From the NCBI RefSeq assembly GCF_001632805.1, contig NZ_CP007220.1, forward strand, positions 1,054,001-1,118,000: a stretch of 64,000 nucleotides of DNA, given 5' to 3'. Source of the stretch: Mycobacteroides chelonae CCUG 47445 (GTDB taxonomy: Bacteria; Actinomycetota; Actinomycetes; Mycobacteriales; Mycobacteriaceae). Under the pieces are notes generated by a model. The model was given only the letters and a program-made list of their open reading frames with translations, was not told the origin of the DNA and did not search any database. Shown one piece after another: positions 25,227 through 32,865 of this stretch (its first letter is position 1; every line of letters begins with the position of its first letter). Made by a program: the position numbers and the translations under genes.

Positions 25227-26075
25227 CATCTGAAGTGCTTCGTCGACGCGGCCGACGATCGTGCCGGGACGGTGCCGAAGCAGTTCTGAGGTCACCCGGA
25301 TGATCGTCCAGCCCTCATCCGTGAGTGCTGCGGCACGGTCGATGTCCCGAGACCGTTGGCGTGGGTCCGTCCAATGCTGCGCGCCGTCGAACTCGATTCC
25401 TACTTTCGCGTCCTCCCATCCCATGTCCACGCGTGCGACGAAGTCACCGAATCTGTCGAGCACACGTATCTGCGTCTGCGGTTGAGGGAATCCGCTGCGG
25501 ACCAGGAGCAGGCGAGTGCGGGTCTCTTGTGGCGACTCGGCTCCCGCGTCGACGAGCTCAAGCACTTCGCGTAGGCGTACGACGCCGCGGACGCCGGGGT
25601 GGCCGGCCAGCACCGCGTGAACCTCGGGGGTGGTCAGGCCGGTCGCGTTCATCAGGGCATCGATTCTCTCCACGGCGTGGCCGAGGGTCAGCCGCCGCCC
25701 GAGGTCGAACGCCGTGCGTGCGGGCGTCGTGGATTTCGTGCCGTGGACCTCGGTGATTTCGTTGGCGAGTAGTGAATCCTGGTGGACTGTTAATCCGGAC
25801 GGTGTCCGGTAGTTGTCAAACACGAGTTCAGCTGGTCGATCGCCGTCTATCCATTTCGCACCGTGTAGTGCAGATGCCGACAGTCCGGCGACAATGCCCT
25901 GGCGTCGCGACCAGTACCAGGCCGCGACGGCTCGCTCGGTCGCCGAGAGCTGCGCATCTCTTGGCACGAATACGCCGGGGTACAGCTGCCGATACAACCG
26001 GCGCATCCGGCGTTCGGAGATTGCACCGGATGCGAGTACGTCGGCTGAGCGGAATGGCCACGGAATGTCCCCCAT
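25182..26075 (-). CDS. DUF559 (Vsr-like fold) protein with AbiEi-type N-terminal region, in hairpin-flanked cassette
   Basis: 297-residue protein. The N-terminal part (about 10-110) resembles AbiEi antitoxin-type winged-helix regions (ISERRMRRLYRQLYPGVFVPRD). The C-terminal part (about 180-270) is a DUF559 domain, related to Vsr/PD-(D/E)xK nucleases, with ETRTR (E184), VDMGW (D217), IEFDGAQHW (E228, D230) and a WTIIRVT strand. Nuclease activity is not shown. ATG 26075 begins the family-like part; the open frame upstream is spurious. Hairpin repeat B lies 38 bp upstream of the start and repeat A forms the 3' end. The gene interrupts the conserved order moeA-rimJ-glpR on the opposite strand, which suggests insertion. 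Confidence 0.85.
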   Translation of the reverse strand: MGDIPWPFRSADVLASGAISERRMRRLYRQLYPGVFVPRDAQLSATERAVAAWYWSRRQGIVAGLSASALHGAKWIDGDRPAELVFDNYRTPSGLTVHQDSLLANEITEVHGTKSTTPARTAFDLGRRLTLGHAVERIDALMNATGLTTPEVHAVLAGHPGVRGVVRLREVLELVDAGAESPQETRTRLLLVRSGFPQPQTQIRVLDRFGDFVARVDMGWEDAKVGIEFDGAQHWTDPRQRSRDIDRAAALTDEGWTIIRVTSELLRHRPGTIVGRVDEALQMASLRLTTVFPPKAS

Positions 26076-26112
26076 GGCGCGCAGCGTCCCACCGCGCTCC
26101 GACACCCCGTGG

Positions 26113-26169
26113 CGAGTCTGCGTCTCGTGACGCTTTCGGGGGAAAAACCGTCGTGAGGCGCAGGCTCGC
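26113..26169. repeat. 57-bp hairpin repeat B (upstream end of DUF559 gene)
   Basis: Direct copy of repeat A in the same orientation, 54 of 57 bases equal; the 16-base loop is identical. Two of the three differences weaken the stem. It lies 38 bp upstream of the DUF559 start codon. Together A and B bound an exactly one-gene unit of about 1.0 kb. Confidence 0.92.
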
Positions 26170-26217
26170 GAGATATTACTGAGACTGATGTGACTATTGG
26201 GGCCTGTGATGCTTGCC

Positions 26218-26233
26218 CCTGTAGAATTACAGG
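26218..26233. promoter_or_regulatory. Palindrome in glpR upstream region
   Basis: cctgta-gaat-tacagg, perfect 6-bp arms, 113 bp before the glpR start. Possible operator in the promoter that glpR must have if the DUF559 cassette has cut it from the moeA-rimJ transcript. No regulator family suggested by the motif. Confidence 0.3.
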
Positions 26234-26346
26234 TGTGTAATTGGTATCGGCGCGCCTCATAACGTGCGCAGATCGCCAACCTAGCCTTGACCTGAGGCTT
26301 AAGGCGCAGAGGCACACCTGACGCGCACAGAAAGGAGCAGGCCGAA

Positions 26347-27351
26347 ATGCCGAGCATCCCCCAATCGGTGTTGTGGATCGGACTGGTCGTGCTGTGGCTG
26401 TTCGTCCTGGTGCCGATGCTGATCAACAAGCGTGACGTGGTGAAGCGCACAAGCGACGTCGCCCTCGCCACCCGGGTTCTCAACGGGAAGGCCGCCAAGC
26501 TGCTGCGGCGCACCGGCCCCGCTGCCGGCCACCGTAGTGACCCCGACTTCCGTCGCGAGGACATCGACGAACTCGACGACGAGGATGACGAAGACTCGAC
26601 CGGCGTCATCGCCAGCGAGCCCACCGAGCAAGACAACGACGCCGCGCAGGCCGTCAAGGCCATGGCCGTGCGCAAGGTTCGTCCCGAAAAGATCGAGACC
26701 GACGAGCCCGTAGACGTCGACGTCATCGACGAGGACGCGACCGCATTGCCGGCGGGCGAGGCCGCGTTGTCCGACGACCTCGAGGATCTGGAAGAGGCGC
26801 CCGTCGCTGAAACCGATTCGCGCAGCTATGAGTACGAGTACGTGGACGACACCTCCGGTCTGGCGATCCCTGCCGAGCCCACACGGGAACGGCACCAGGC
26901 TCCGCCGGTGTACAGCTCGTCGCGTCGCCGCCGATTCGACCCCGACGTCATGGCCAAGGAGAACGCGCGCAAGTTCGCCTTCCGTAAGCGTGTGCTGATG
27001 GGTCTGGTCGCGGCAATGGTCATCGCCGGGGTAGTCGCGGCGACCGCGACCAGCACCGCGTGGTGGGCCTGCGGCGGTCTGGGTGTGGCGGCGGTGCTCT
27101 ACCTGGGCTACCTGCGTCGCCAAACCCGCATCGAGGAGCAGCTGCGTCGTCGTCGCGCCGCGCGTTACCAGCGGGCGCGTGTGGTCGGCGTGGAGAACGT
27201 CGCGGACCGCGAGCTCGATGTGGTCCCGCAGCGGCTGCGCCGTCCGGGCGCCGCCGTCCTCGAAATCGATGACGAGGACCCGGTTTTCGAGCACCTGGAT
27301 TACTACGACGAACCACGGCAGTACCGCATGCCGCACGCTGTCGGTCAGTAG
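26347..27351 (+). CDS. glpR: GlpR-like membrane protein (gephyrin-like protein receptor), Rv0996-like
   Basis: 334-residue membrane protein. TM1 at about 7-25 (VLWIGLVVLWLFVLVPMLI), a long acidic cytoplasmic region (about 60-190, rich in Asp/Glu and disordered), basic stretch RRRRFDPDVMAKENARKFAFRKR, then a two-helix hairpin (about 217-255) and a charged tail. Architecture and position correspond to GlpR, the receptor of Glp in Corynebacterium cell division. Ribosome site aaaggagcagg precedes ATG 26347. In this genome it is separated from moeA/glp by the acetyltransferase and the DUF559 cassette. Confidence 0.85.
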   Translation: MPSIPQSVLWIGLVVLWLFVLVPMLINKRDVVKRTSDVALATRVLNGKAAKLLRRTGPAAGHRSDPDFRREDIDELDDEDDEDSTGVIASEPTEQDNDAAQAVKAMAVRKVRPEKIETDEPVDVDVIDEDATALPAGEAALSDDLEDLEEAPVAETDSRSYEYEYVDDTSGLAIPAEPTRERHQAPPVYSSSRRRRFDPDVMAKENARKFAFRKRVLMGLVAAMVIAGVVAATATSTAWWACGGLGVAAVLYLGYLRRQTRIEEQLRRRRAARYQRARVVGVENVADRELDVVPQRLRRPGAAVLEIDDEDPVFEHLDYYDEPRQYRMPHAVGQ

Positions 27352-27435
27352 GCCGGGGCTGACGGTCTTCGCTCTTTACGGCTCATCGCACGATTCGGTC
27401 TGACGCGGGACCGGCTGGTAAGGTCTTAGCGTCTT

Positions 27436-27511
27436 GGGGCTATAGCGCAGTTGGTAGCGCGTCTCGTTCGCATCGAGAAGGTCAGGGGTTCGATTCCCCT
27501 TAGCTCCACCA
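27436..27511 (+). tRNA. tRNA-Ala (anticodon CGC)
   Basis: Complete cloverleaf: acceptor ggggcta paired with tagctcc (one G-U pair), D-arm gcgc/gcgc, anticodon stem tctcg/cgaga with loop ttcgcat giving anticodon CGC, T-arm aggggttcgattcccct and an encoded CCA. A terminator follows at once. Confidence 0.96.
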
Positions 27512-27517
27512 AGAGAA

Positions 27518-27546
27518 CCCCCGGCTTGCCCGGGGGATTTTCATTT
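27518..27546 (+). terminator. Rho-independent terminator of tRNA-Ala
   Basis: cccccgg, loop cttgc, ccggggg (27518-27536), followed by attttcattt. It overlaps the 3' end of the small convergent membrane-protein gene. Confidence 0.85.
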
Positions 27547-27765
27547 CTGCGGTTCGCCCGGTGATTCGGGTTCTTCCTTGGGCTTGGCGGCGCGACCCGG
27601 ATTGCCGATACGGCGGTTAAGCGCATACACAGGAGCTGCCGCCCGAGCCACCAACGGCGGAATCGCCTGTCGTGCCCTGCGGGTATTGAAGAGCCCAGCA
27701 TTCATGCCGATACCGATAAAGGTCATCGCCACGATCACTGCTATCCCGACGAACGTTGTCGTCAT
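27541..27765 (-). CDS. Small membrane protein, hypothetical
   Basis: 74 residues from ATG 27765 with one N-terminal membrane helix (about 4-22: TFVGIAVIVAMTFIGIGMNAG), a basic middle (RRARQ, RRIGNPGR) and a Pro/Glu/Lys tail. No family recognised. Coding support is the clear membrane helix and normal composition; the ribosome site is weak. Confidence 0.5.
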   Translation of the reverse strand: MTTTFVGIAVIVAMTFIGIGMNAGLFNTRRARQAIPPLVARAAAPVYALNRRIGNPGRAAKPKEEPESPGEPQK

Positions 27766-27821
27766 ACGCCCCACAGTATCGTCAAGCGCTGACCTGTGCG
27801 TCGAGGCTGTGGCGTGGGCCG

Positions 27822-28097
27822 TCAGGACCGCGCGAGGCGCCGGGCGCCAAGCCAGCCGAGTCCGGCGACCGCCGCCGGCACCCCGAACACCGCCAGCAAC
27901 ACGGGTAGTTCCTCGGCGACGCCGTACCCGGCCTCGAACACGCCCACCCCCATGTTGAACACGGCAACGCTGGCCCAGGCAACCAGGAAGTGCGTGACGG
28001 CCGCTTGTATGCCGACTTGCTTGACCAGCGCGCCGACGGCGAGAAACGCCAGTGCTGCGATAACTCCGACGATGATGATGATCGCGGTCCGGCTCAT
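27822..28097 (-). CDS. Small membrane protein, hypothetical
   Basis: 91 residues from ATG 28097, almost entirely hydrophobic: about three membrane helices (4-25, 33-52, 62-85) and an Arg-rich end GARRLARS. Not recognised. It lies 16 bases downstream of the AraC-type gene stop on the same strand and could be cotranscribed with it. Confidence 0.6.
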   Translation of the reverse strand: MSRTAIIIIVGVIAALAFLAVGALVKQVGIQAAVTHFLVAWASVAVFNMGVGVFEAGYGVAEELPVLLAVFGVPAAVAGLGWLGARRLARS

Positions 28098-28113
28098 AGC
28101 TGTGAACTCTAGG

Positions 28114-28869
28114 TCATCGGATGCTGGACGGGGCAATGTCGAATGCGCGGGTGAAGGCGTAGGAGAACGCGGCGGGTGTGGCATAGCCGAGCCGTCCGGC
28201 AACCTGGGTCACCGACTGCTGCCGCAGCAGTGGAACCGCTGCGAGTAGTCGCGCCCGCACCCGCCACGCCGCCGGGCTCATCGCGACCTCATCGCGGAAC
28301 CGGCGAGTCAGCGAGCGCTCGCTGGTGTTCAGCCGGTGCGCCCATTGAGCATTGGAGACCGACACCTCCGGAGCGTCGAGGTATTCGTGACACAGCCGCG
28401 CTAGGTCGGGTGACCGCGGCACATCGACATGCAGCGGCAGCGCGGCGAAGGACGCCAGCTCATGCAGCAGGAGCGCGGTAAGTGCACCGTCGCGTCCCGC
28501 GAGGTCGTAATCGGCGGCCAGATCCGCTGCCGCGCCCAGCAGTTCGTGCACCATCGGGCTGACCTCGACGACCACGCACGACGACGGCCACCACGGAACG
28601 GCCGATGGCTCGATGTAGAGGCTTCCGGTGCGTACCTCCAGCATCCGGACTCGATGGCGCGTGCGCGCGGGGATCATGACCGCGCGACGAGTGGGCACTG
28701 TCCAGGTTCCGGCGTCGGTGTCCACGATCATCGTCCCGGTGGATCCATAGAGGAACTGTGCGCGTCGATGCTCATGCCAATCCAGCAGCTGCCCGTTGGT
28801 GTAGTCCGTGGCGATCGGCAGCACATCGCGGGGTAGATGGTCGACATCGGCGAGCGGCACGTTCCGCAT
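28114..28869 (-). CDS. AraC-family transcriptional regulator
   Basis: 251 residues from ATG 28869. An N-terminal cupin-like sensing domain (DWHEHRRAQFLYGSTGTMIV, VMIPARTRHRVRM) is followed by an AraC-type double helix-turn-helix at about 155-250 (VSNAQWAHRLNTSERSLTRRFRDEVAMSP, QVAGRLGYATPAAFSYAFTRAF). Divergent from the TauE/SafE gene, 82 bp apart, so regulation of that exporter is the simplest reading. The open frame extends further upstream over the divergent gene and is not used. Confidence 0.88.
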   Translation of the reverse strand: MRNVPLADVDHLPRDVLPIATDYTNGQLLDWHEHRRAQFLYGSTGTMIVDTDAGTWTVPTRRAVMIPARTRHRVRMLEVRTGSLYIEPSAVPWWPSSCVVVEVSPMVHELLGAAADLAADYDLAGRDGALTALLLHELASFAALPLHVDVPRSPDLARLCHEYLDAPEVSVSNAQWAHRLNTSERSLTRRFRDEVAMSPAAWRVRARLLAAVPLLRQQSVTQVAGRLGYATPAAFSYAFTRAFDIAPSSIR

Positions 28870-28951
28870 CCCCACAGGGTATGGCTGAAACTCGAATGAA
28901 TCGAGCCGGCATTCGATTGTCTGCACGATTCCGGTCGGCTGGACTGGCCTC

Positions 28952-29767
28952 ATGGGCGTGATCGTGTTGGTGGTGATCGGGATTCTGGCGGGGCTCACCA
29001 CGGTGCTGTTCGGTTTCGGCGGCGGATTCATCACTGTTCCGGTGATCCTCTGGGCCGACAGTGCGCTCGCCGCGGGTACGGCCGAGGTGGCGGTGGCGAC
29101 CTCGGCGGTGGTCATGGTGGTGAACGCGGCGACCGCCACCGTGGCAACCTCACGAGCATTACTGGCGCACTTGCGAAGTGCGGCAGCGCTCATCGCCTTG
29201 TTGGGGTGCGGGGGCGTCCTCGGTGCGGGGCTGGCAAGGTTGGCACCACCGCACCTAGCGATGTGGGGATTCGTGCTCTATCTCGCGGTGACGATCACCG
29301 ATGTGCTGGCACGTCCCGGATTTCTGCGTCGCCCCAACAGGATCGAGGGTTTCCCACCTGAGTTCGCCATCTCGCCATTGCTGGGTGTGCCTATCGGTGC
29401 GCTCGCATCATTCCTGGGAGTGGGCGGCAGCGTGATGACGGTTCCCTTGCTGCGCCGCAGCGGACAGCCGATGAGTACGGCTACCGCACTGGCGAATCCG
29501 TTGACGCTGGCGATCAGCGTGCCGGCATTGGCGGTCTTTCTCACCGGCACGTCAGCAGCTGCGGACGATCCGTACGTCATCGGTGCGGTGGATGTGCGAT
29601 CTGCCGCTGCGCTTCTGATCGGAGCGCTGCCGATCGTGGTGTGGCTGCGGCGGCATCCGCCGCGGATTCCTGATGTCACGCATGCCTGGGCATATGTCGC
29701 ATTGCTCATCGTTTCGGCCCTTGCGGTGGTGCTCTCGCCGGGGGTCTTGTCGTCAGATTTCACCTGA
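28952..29767 (+). CDS. TauE/SafE-family membrane exporter
   Basis: 271-residue polytopic membrane protein with about eight helices and two repeated halves; the family hallmark GxGGGF/GVGGS is seen as LFGFGGGFITVPVI (about 22-36) and FLGVGGSVMTVPLL (about 150-163). Such proteins export sulfite, sulfoacetate or similar anions. Substrate unknown. The ATG 28952 lacks a strong ribosome site. Confidence 0.88.
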   Translation: MGVIVLVVIGILAGLTTVLFGFGGGFITVPVILWADSALAAGTAEVAVATSAVVMVVNAATATVATSRALLAHLRSAAALIALLGCGGVLGAGLARLAPPHLAMWGFVLYLAVTITDVLARPGFLRRPNRIEGFPPEFAISPLLGVPIGALASFLGVGGSVMTVPLLRRSGQPMSTATALANPLTLAISVPALAVFLTGTSAAADDPYVIGAVDVRSAAALLIGALPIVVWLRRHPPRIPDVTHAWAYVALLIVSALAVVLSPGVLSSDFT

Positions 29768-29818
29768 TAGACCCCGAACACCCAGGAATTTCCCAGGTTC
29801 AGAGTCCACAATCCTCAG

Positions 29819-30451
29819 ATGGCGCGGACAGTATGGGTCGGATCGGGCCTCCTCGCACTCGTCGCAGTTGCCGGTTGCTCGCAGCCTGCGAGTCTGGTTG
29901 TGGAAACCTCCACGCCTGAGGTAACCGAGCTCAAAGTCAGTGCCGCTGCCGCGGATTCGCTATTCGCCGGGATCGATGTGGTCAAGTCGCTGGGCTTCCC
30001 GACGGCGGACACCACGCATACCGACACGGCACCGGTCTACGGTCCTGCGATCAACCCATCGGACCCCTGCGGTGTGTTGCACGCGGCGTCGCAGGGTGAC
30101 TTGGGCGACGGCTGGCTGGCATTTCGCCAGCTGAATGTCGACAGCAGTGTGGACCCGCATCAGACACTGCACGAGGCCATCGCGATTTATCCCGACAAGC
30201 CCGCCGCTCAAGCCGAATTCCGCAGGATCACAGAGGCTTTCAACACATGCAAGGCGCATTCGCCCGGCGCGTACACGTTCGGCATGCGCAACCCGATCAC
30301 GATCACCTGGGCCGACAACGCCGGTGCCACGCACATCCACACCACGGGCAATGTGGTGTACGGGGTGACCTCGTCCGGTGCCGCCGACAACGCTGAGGTC
30401 GCCGGTCAGATTGCCAATCAAATGAAGACGAACATCATCGACCCTGCTTAG
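29819..30451 (+). CDS. Lipoprotein with PknH-like sensor domain
   Basis: 210-residue exported lipoprotein: signal sequence with lipobox VAGC (Cys at about residue 20), then a domain resembling the extracellular sensor of PknH and the LpqA/LpqQ lipoproteins. Two cysteines (in DPCGVLH and NTCKAH) would form the typical disulfide. It is located on the cell surface or in the periplasm; ligand unknown. No kinase partner lies next to it. Confidence 0.75.
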   Translation: MARTVWVGSGLLALVAVAGCSQPASLVVETSTPEVTELKVSAAAADSLFAGIDVVKSLGFPTADTTHTDTAPVYGPAINPSDPCGVLHAASQGDLGDGWLAFRQLNVDSSVDPHQTLHEAIAIYPDKPAAQAEFRRITEAFNTCKAHSPGAYTFGMRNPITITWADNAGATHIHTTGNVVYGVTSSGAADNAEVAGQIANQMKTNIIDPA

Positions 30452-30480
30452 AACGAGCGTCCACTCGGTACTGTCCCGGT

Positions 30481-31242
30481 GTGCTTACAGAGCTGTATCA
30501 CGCTGCGGTCGTCTTTCTGGTGGTCCTGGCCATCGTCACCTTCGTCAGTGGCTTCTGGTTCACCAATCCCTACGGCCGGTTCGCCAAGCCTGACGAGAGG
30601 TTTACCGCACCCGCCAAGATCGGTTGGCTGATCTTTGAATGCCCGCAGTGGTGGGCGTTCACCGTCACCTTCTGGACCGTCGCGCACCACCACGGCGCAC
30701 CGGCGCTCGTGCTGTATGCGTTGTGGCAGAGCCACTACCTGTACCGCGGACTGATCTATCCGCTCTCCCGAAAGGGCAGCGGAAAGCGATTCCCCTACAG
30801 CGGGATTGCCTTCGGCTTCGTCTTCAACGCGGTCAATGGTTTTGCCAACGGATATGCGGTCGCCTTCGCCGCGCATCTGCAGAGTGCCGCCTGGTTCACC
30901 GACCCCCGGTTCATTCTCGGAGTCCTTGTGGCCCTCGGTGGCTGGTTGGTGAACTTCCAGGCTGACCGCATCCTCATCAACCTGCGAGCCGATGGTTTCG
31001 ATGGATACCGCATTCCGTATGGCGGTGCGTTCCGGTGGGTTTCGGCGGCCAACTACTTCGGCGAGATCATCCTCTGGGCCGGCTGGGCATCGATGGCGTG
31101 GACGCTGCCCGGTCTGATCTTCGTGCTGTTTTCCATTGCCAATCTGCTGCCGCGGGCGCTGTCGATCCATCGGTGGTACCGCGAAACATTCCCTGACGAG
31201 TATCCGCGCGGGCGCAAGGCGATCATTCCGGGGCTGCTGTAG
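30481..31242 (+). CDS. Steroid 5-alpha-reductase-family membrane protein
   Basis: 253 residues, polytopic. The C-terminal 100 residues carry the family pattern: YRIPYGGAFRWVSAANYFGEI, a membrane helix, and RALSIHRWYRETFPDEYPRGRKAIIPGL close to the end. Family members reduce delta-4-3-ketosteroids or related enones with NADPH. Mycobacteria transform sterols, so a steroid substrate is plausible but not shown. GTG start at 30481, 29 bases after the lipoprotein stop. Confidence 0.85.
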   Translation: MLTELYHAAVVFLVVLAIVTFVSGFWFTNPYGRFAKPDERFTAPAKIGWLIFECPQWWAFTVTFWTVAHHHGAPALVLYALWQSHYLYRGLIYPLSRKGSGKRFPYSGIAFGFVFNAVNGFANGYAVAFAAHLQSAAWFTDPRFILGVLVALGGWLVNFQADRILINLRADGFDGYRIPYGGAFRWVSAANYFGEIILWAGWASMAWTLPGLIFVLFSIANLLPRALSIHRWYRETFPDEYPRGRKAIIPGLL

Positions 31243-31290
31243 GGACCTAGGCCACCAACTTTTACGCACTACTTCAATACGTAAGCGATT

Positions 31291-31311
31291 CGTGTAACAC
31301 TGAGTTACACG
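31291..31311. promoter_or_regulatory. Operator-like palindrome before metal-dependent hydrolase
   Basis: cgtgtaac-actga-gttacacg: perfect 8-bp arms, 21 bp before the start codon at 31333 and overlapping the region where a promoter or leader would lie. Shape fits a TetR-type dimer. The regulator is not adjacent. Confidence 0.6.
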
Positions 31312-31332
31312 ATCAAGGTGGAGGTGTGCGAT

Positions 31333-32226
31333 ATGGCTGCTCCGGTAACGGCCTCATACCCGAAGACGCGACGCATCAGGTTTTGGTTTGGTGACCCGGT
31401 CCCGATGCGAAGGCACTTCGCCGACAATGACATCGCGTTGAGTCATGTACTGGCCGGTGCCTCCGCGGTGTTCCCGCCGGGGGAGGAGTTCTTCGTCCGA
31501 TCCGTGCGTCGCTATGCCGACAGGATCACCGAGCCCACGCTCAAAAAGCGTGTCGCTGGGTTCATCGGTCAAGAAGTCACGCACGGTCTGCACCATCGCG
31601 AGCTCAATGAGAAGCTCACGGAAATGGGCTACCGCAGCAAGATGGTCGAGACCATCGGGCGGCGATCAGGCAAGGTCGAAGACCTGGTCGACAAATACCT
31701 ACCCAACATGGACCGCCTCAAATACGTCCGGTTGACCATGCTGGCCGCGACCGCGGCACTTGAGCATTACACCGCGGTTCTGGCGGAGCGTCTGCTGGAA
31801 AGCGGCGACCTGCAGGCCATGGTGACTGACGACGAGGTGCGAAACCTGTTGTACTGGCATGCGATCGAGGAGCTCGAGCACAAATCGGTCGCCTTCGACG
31901 TCTACCGCGCGGTCGGTGGGCCGGAATGGCTGCGACGTGCGGTGATGGCCGCCATCTGGACGGGCACGGTGCCATTCGCCACCGCGGGCTCCTGGTTCTC
32001 CATTGCGTGGAGCGATCCGGATGGCCGGCGCCAACCCGGGCGCGTGCTGCGCGAGACGGTTGGATTGATCCGCGGACCGCTGTTGAACGACGGGATGATC
32101 GGCAGGTTGGCGGTTTACATGAAGAAGGACTTCCATCCCGACGATCTCGACACCGAGGTGCTCCTGGAGCAGTGGCGTGCCGAACTGTTCGGTGCCGAGG
32201 GCACTCTGGTCGATCATTTGAAGTAG
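31333..32226 (+). CDS. Predicted metal-dependent hydrolase (PF10118 type)
   Basis: 297 residues from ATG 31333, with ggagg nine bases upstream. Family pattern of the putative integral-membrane metal-dependent hydrolases: RRHFADNDIALSHVLAGASAVFPPGEEFF, FIGQEVTHGLHHRELNE (His-rich metal site), and WHAIEELEHKSVAFDVY. Ferritin-like helical fold with Glu/His ligands is inferred from these. Biochemical reaction unknown; genes of this family often lie near lipid or steroid metabolism, as here after the steroid-reductase-like gene. Confidence 0.83.
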   Translation: MAAPVTASYPKTRRIRFWFGDPVPMRRHFADNDIALSHVLAGASAVFPPGEEFFVRSVRRYADRITEPTLKKRVAGFIGQEVTHGLHHRELNEKLTEMGYRSKMVETIGRRSGKVEDLVDKYLPNMDRLKYVRLTMLAATAALEHYTAVLAERLLESGDLQAMVTDDEVRNLLYWHAIEELEHKSVAFDVYRAVGGPEWLRRAVMAAIWTGTVPFATAGSWFSIAWSDPDGRRQPGRVLRETVGLIRGPLLNDGMIGRLAVYMKKDFHPDDLDTEVLLEQWRAELFGAEGTLVDHLK

Positions 32227-32231
32227 AGACA

Positions 32232-32264
32232 ACAATGGCCCGGGCTTGTGGCCCGGGCCATTGT
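32232..32264. terminator. 13-bp hairpin between convergent genes
   Basis: acaatggcccggg, loop cttgtgg, cccgggccattgt: a perfect stem placed exactly between the hydrolase stop (32226) and the convergent secreted-protein stop (32280), so it can serve both strands. No T-tract. Confidence 0.85.
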
Positions 32265-32279
32265 CAGGTGTCTGCTGCG

Positions 32280-32591
32280 TCAGCAGCTCAGTGCGACATG
32301 CGCGACCTTGCGGTCGACAGTCGGCACGGTGGTGGGGTTGTTACGCACATCCCGGGCCGGCTGCACGTTGTTCACCGGCGACTCCTGCGTGACCGACGCC
32401 ACGGTGCACTTGCTCAGGTCCGCAGCGCCCGTCTTGGACACGATCACTCGGTACCCATTGGTCTTGAGGTCATTGATGACAGCGTTGGCATCGCCCGATC
32501 CCGACGGTCCGGCGAGCGCGACACTTGCCGATCCCAGCGACGCCCCGATGACGCCAACTGCGGCAATGCCTGCAAATAACAATCTCTTCAC
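32280..32591 (-). CDS. Small secreted protein, paralogue of 32861-33175
   Basis: 103 residues: signal peptide 1-27 (ending ALA) and a mature domain of about 76 residues with two cysteines (SKCTV, and the last residue C). The pattern VIN-x-x-x-x-x-GYxVIxxxxG...KCTV and the C-terminal ...LSC match the neighbouring secreted protein. I know similar small exported proteins only from mycobacteria; function unknown. The 269-bp upstream gap (32592-32860) holds no gene that I can see. Confidence 0.8.
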   Translation of the reverse strand: MKRLLFAGIAAVGVIGASLGSASVALAGPSGSGDANAVINDLKTNGYRVIVSKTGAADLSKCTVASVTQESPVNNVQPARDVRNNPTTVPTVDRKVAHVALSC

Positions 32592-32846
32592 GATTTCACT
32601 CCTCTCGCCTCACTCCTCGTGGCATCGCTGTTACGAAAATGTGTCCGCATACCACACGAATGCCCGATCCCCGACTCGCCAAATCATCAACGCTCGTGAA
32701 TCTGTCCAGTCCAACGTACTAATACCCAGATTGATTCCCGATCGGGGAAATTAACGCCAAATTCATACTTACGTCTGCGGCCGCTCTCAGGCGGCGCGCG
32801 TAACGGCCCGTGGGGCGCACTGCACCCAGCGAACTGGCAAATCCAG

Positions 32847-32865
32847 TTAGGTTAGGCTAACTAGG
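32847..32865. promoter_or_regulatory. IdeR/iron-box-like sequence
   Basis: The first 15 bases agree fully with the mycobacterial iron-box consensus TWAGGTWAGSCTWACCTWA and the last four do not. It overlaps the stop codon of the upstream secreted-protein gene and is about 255 bp before the start of the second one (32591). Confidence 0.45.

Noticed and set aside
26076..26726. N-terminal extension of the DUF559 frame up to 26726.
   Set aside because: Ser/Arg low-complexity sequence antisense to glpR; family similarity begins at ATG 26075.
27436..27511. tRNA-Ala as an integration site of a mobile island.
   Set aside because: No duplicated tRNA 3' end and no integrase found within the window.
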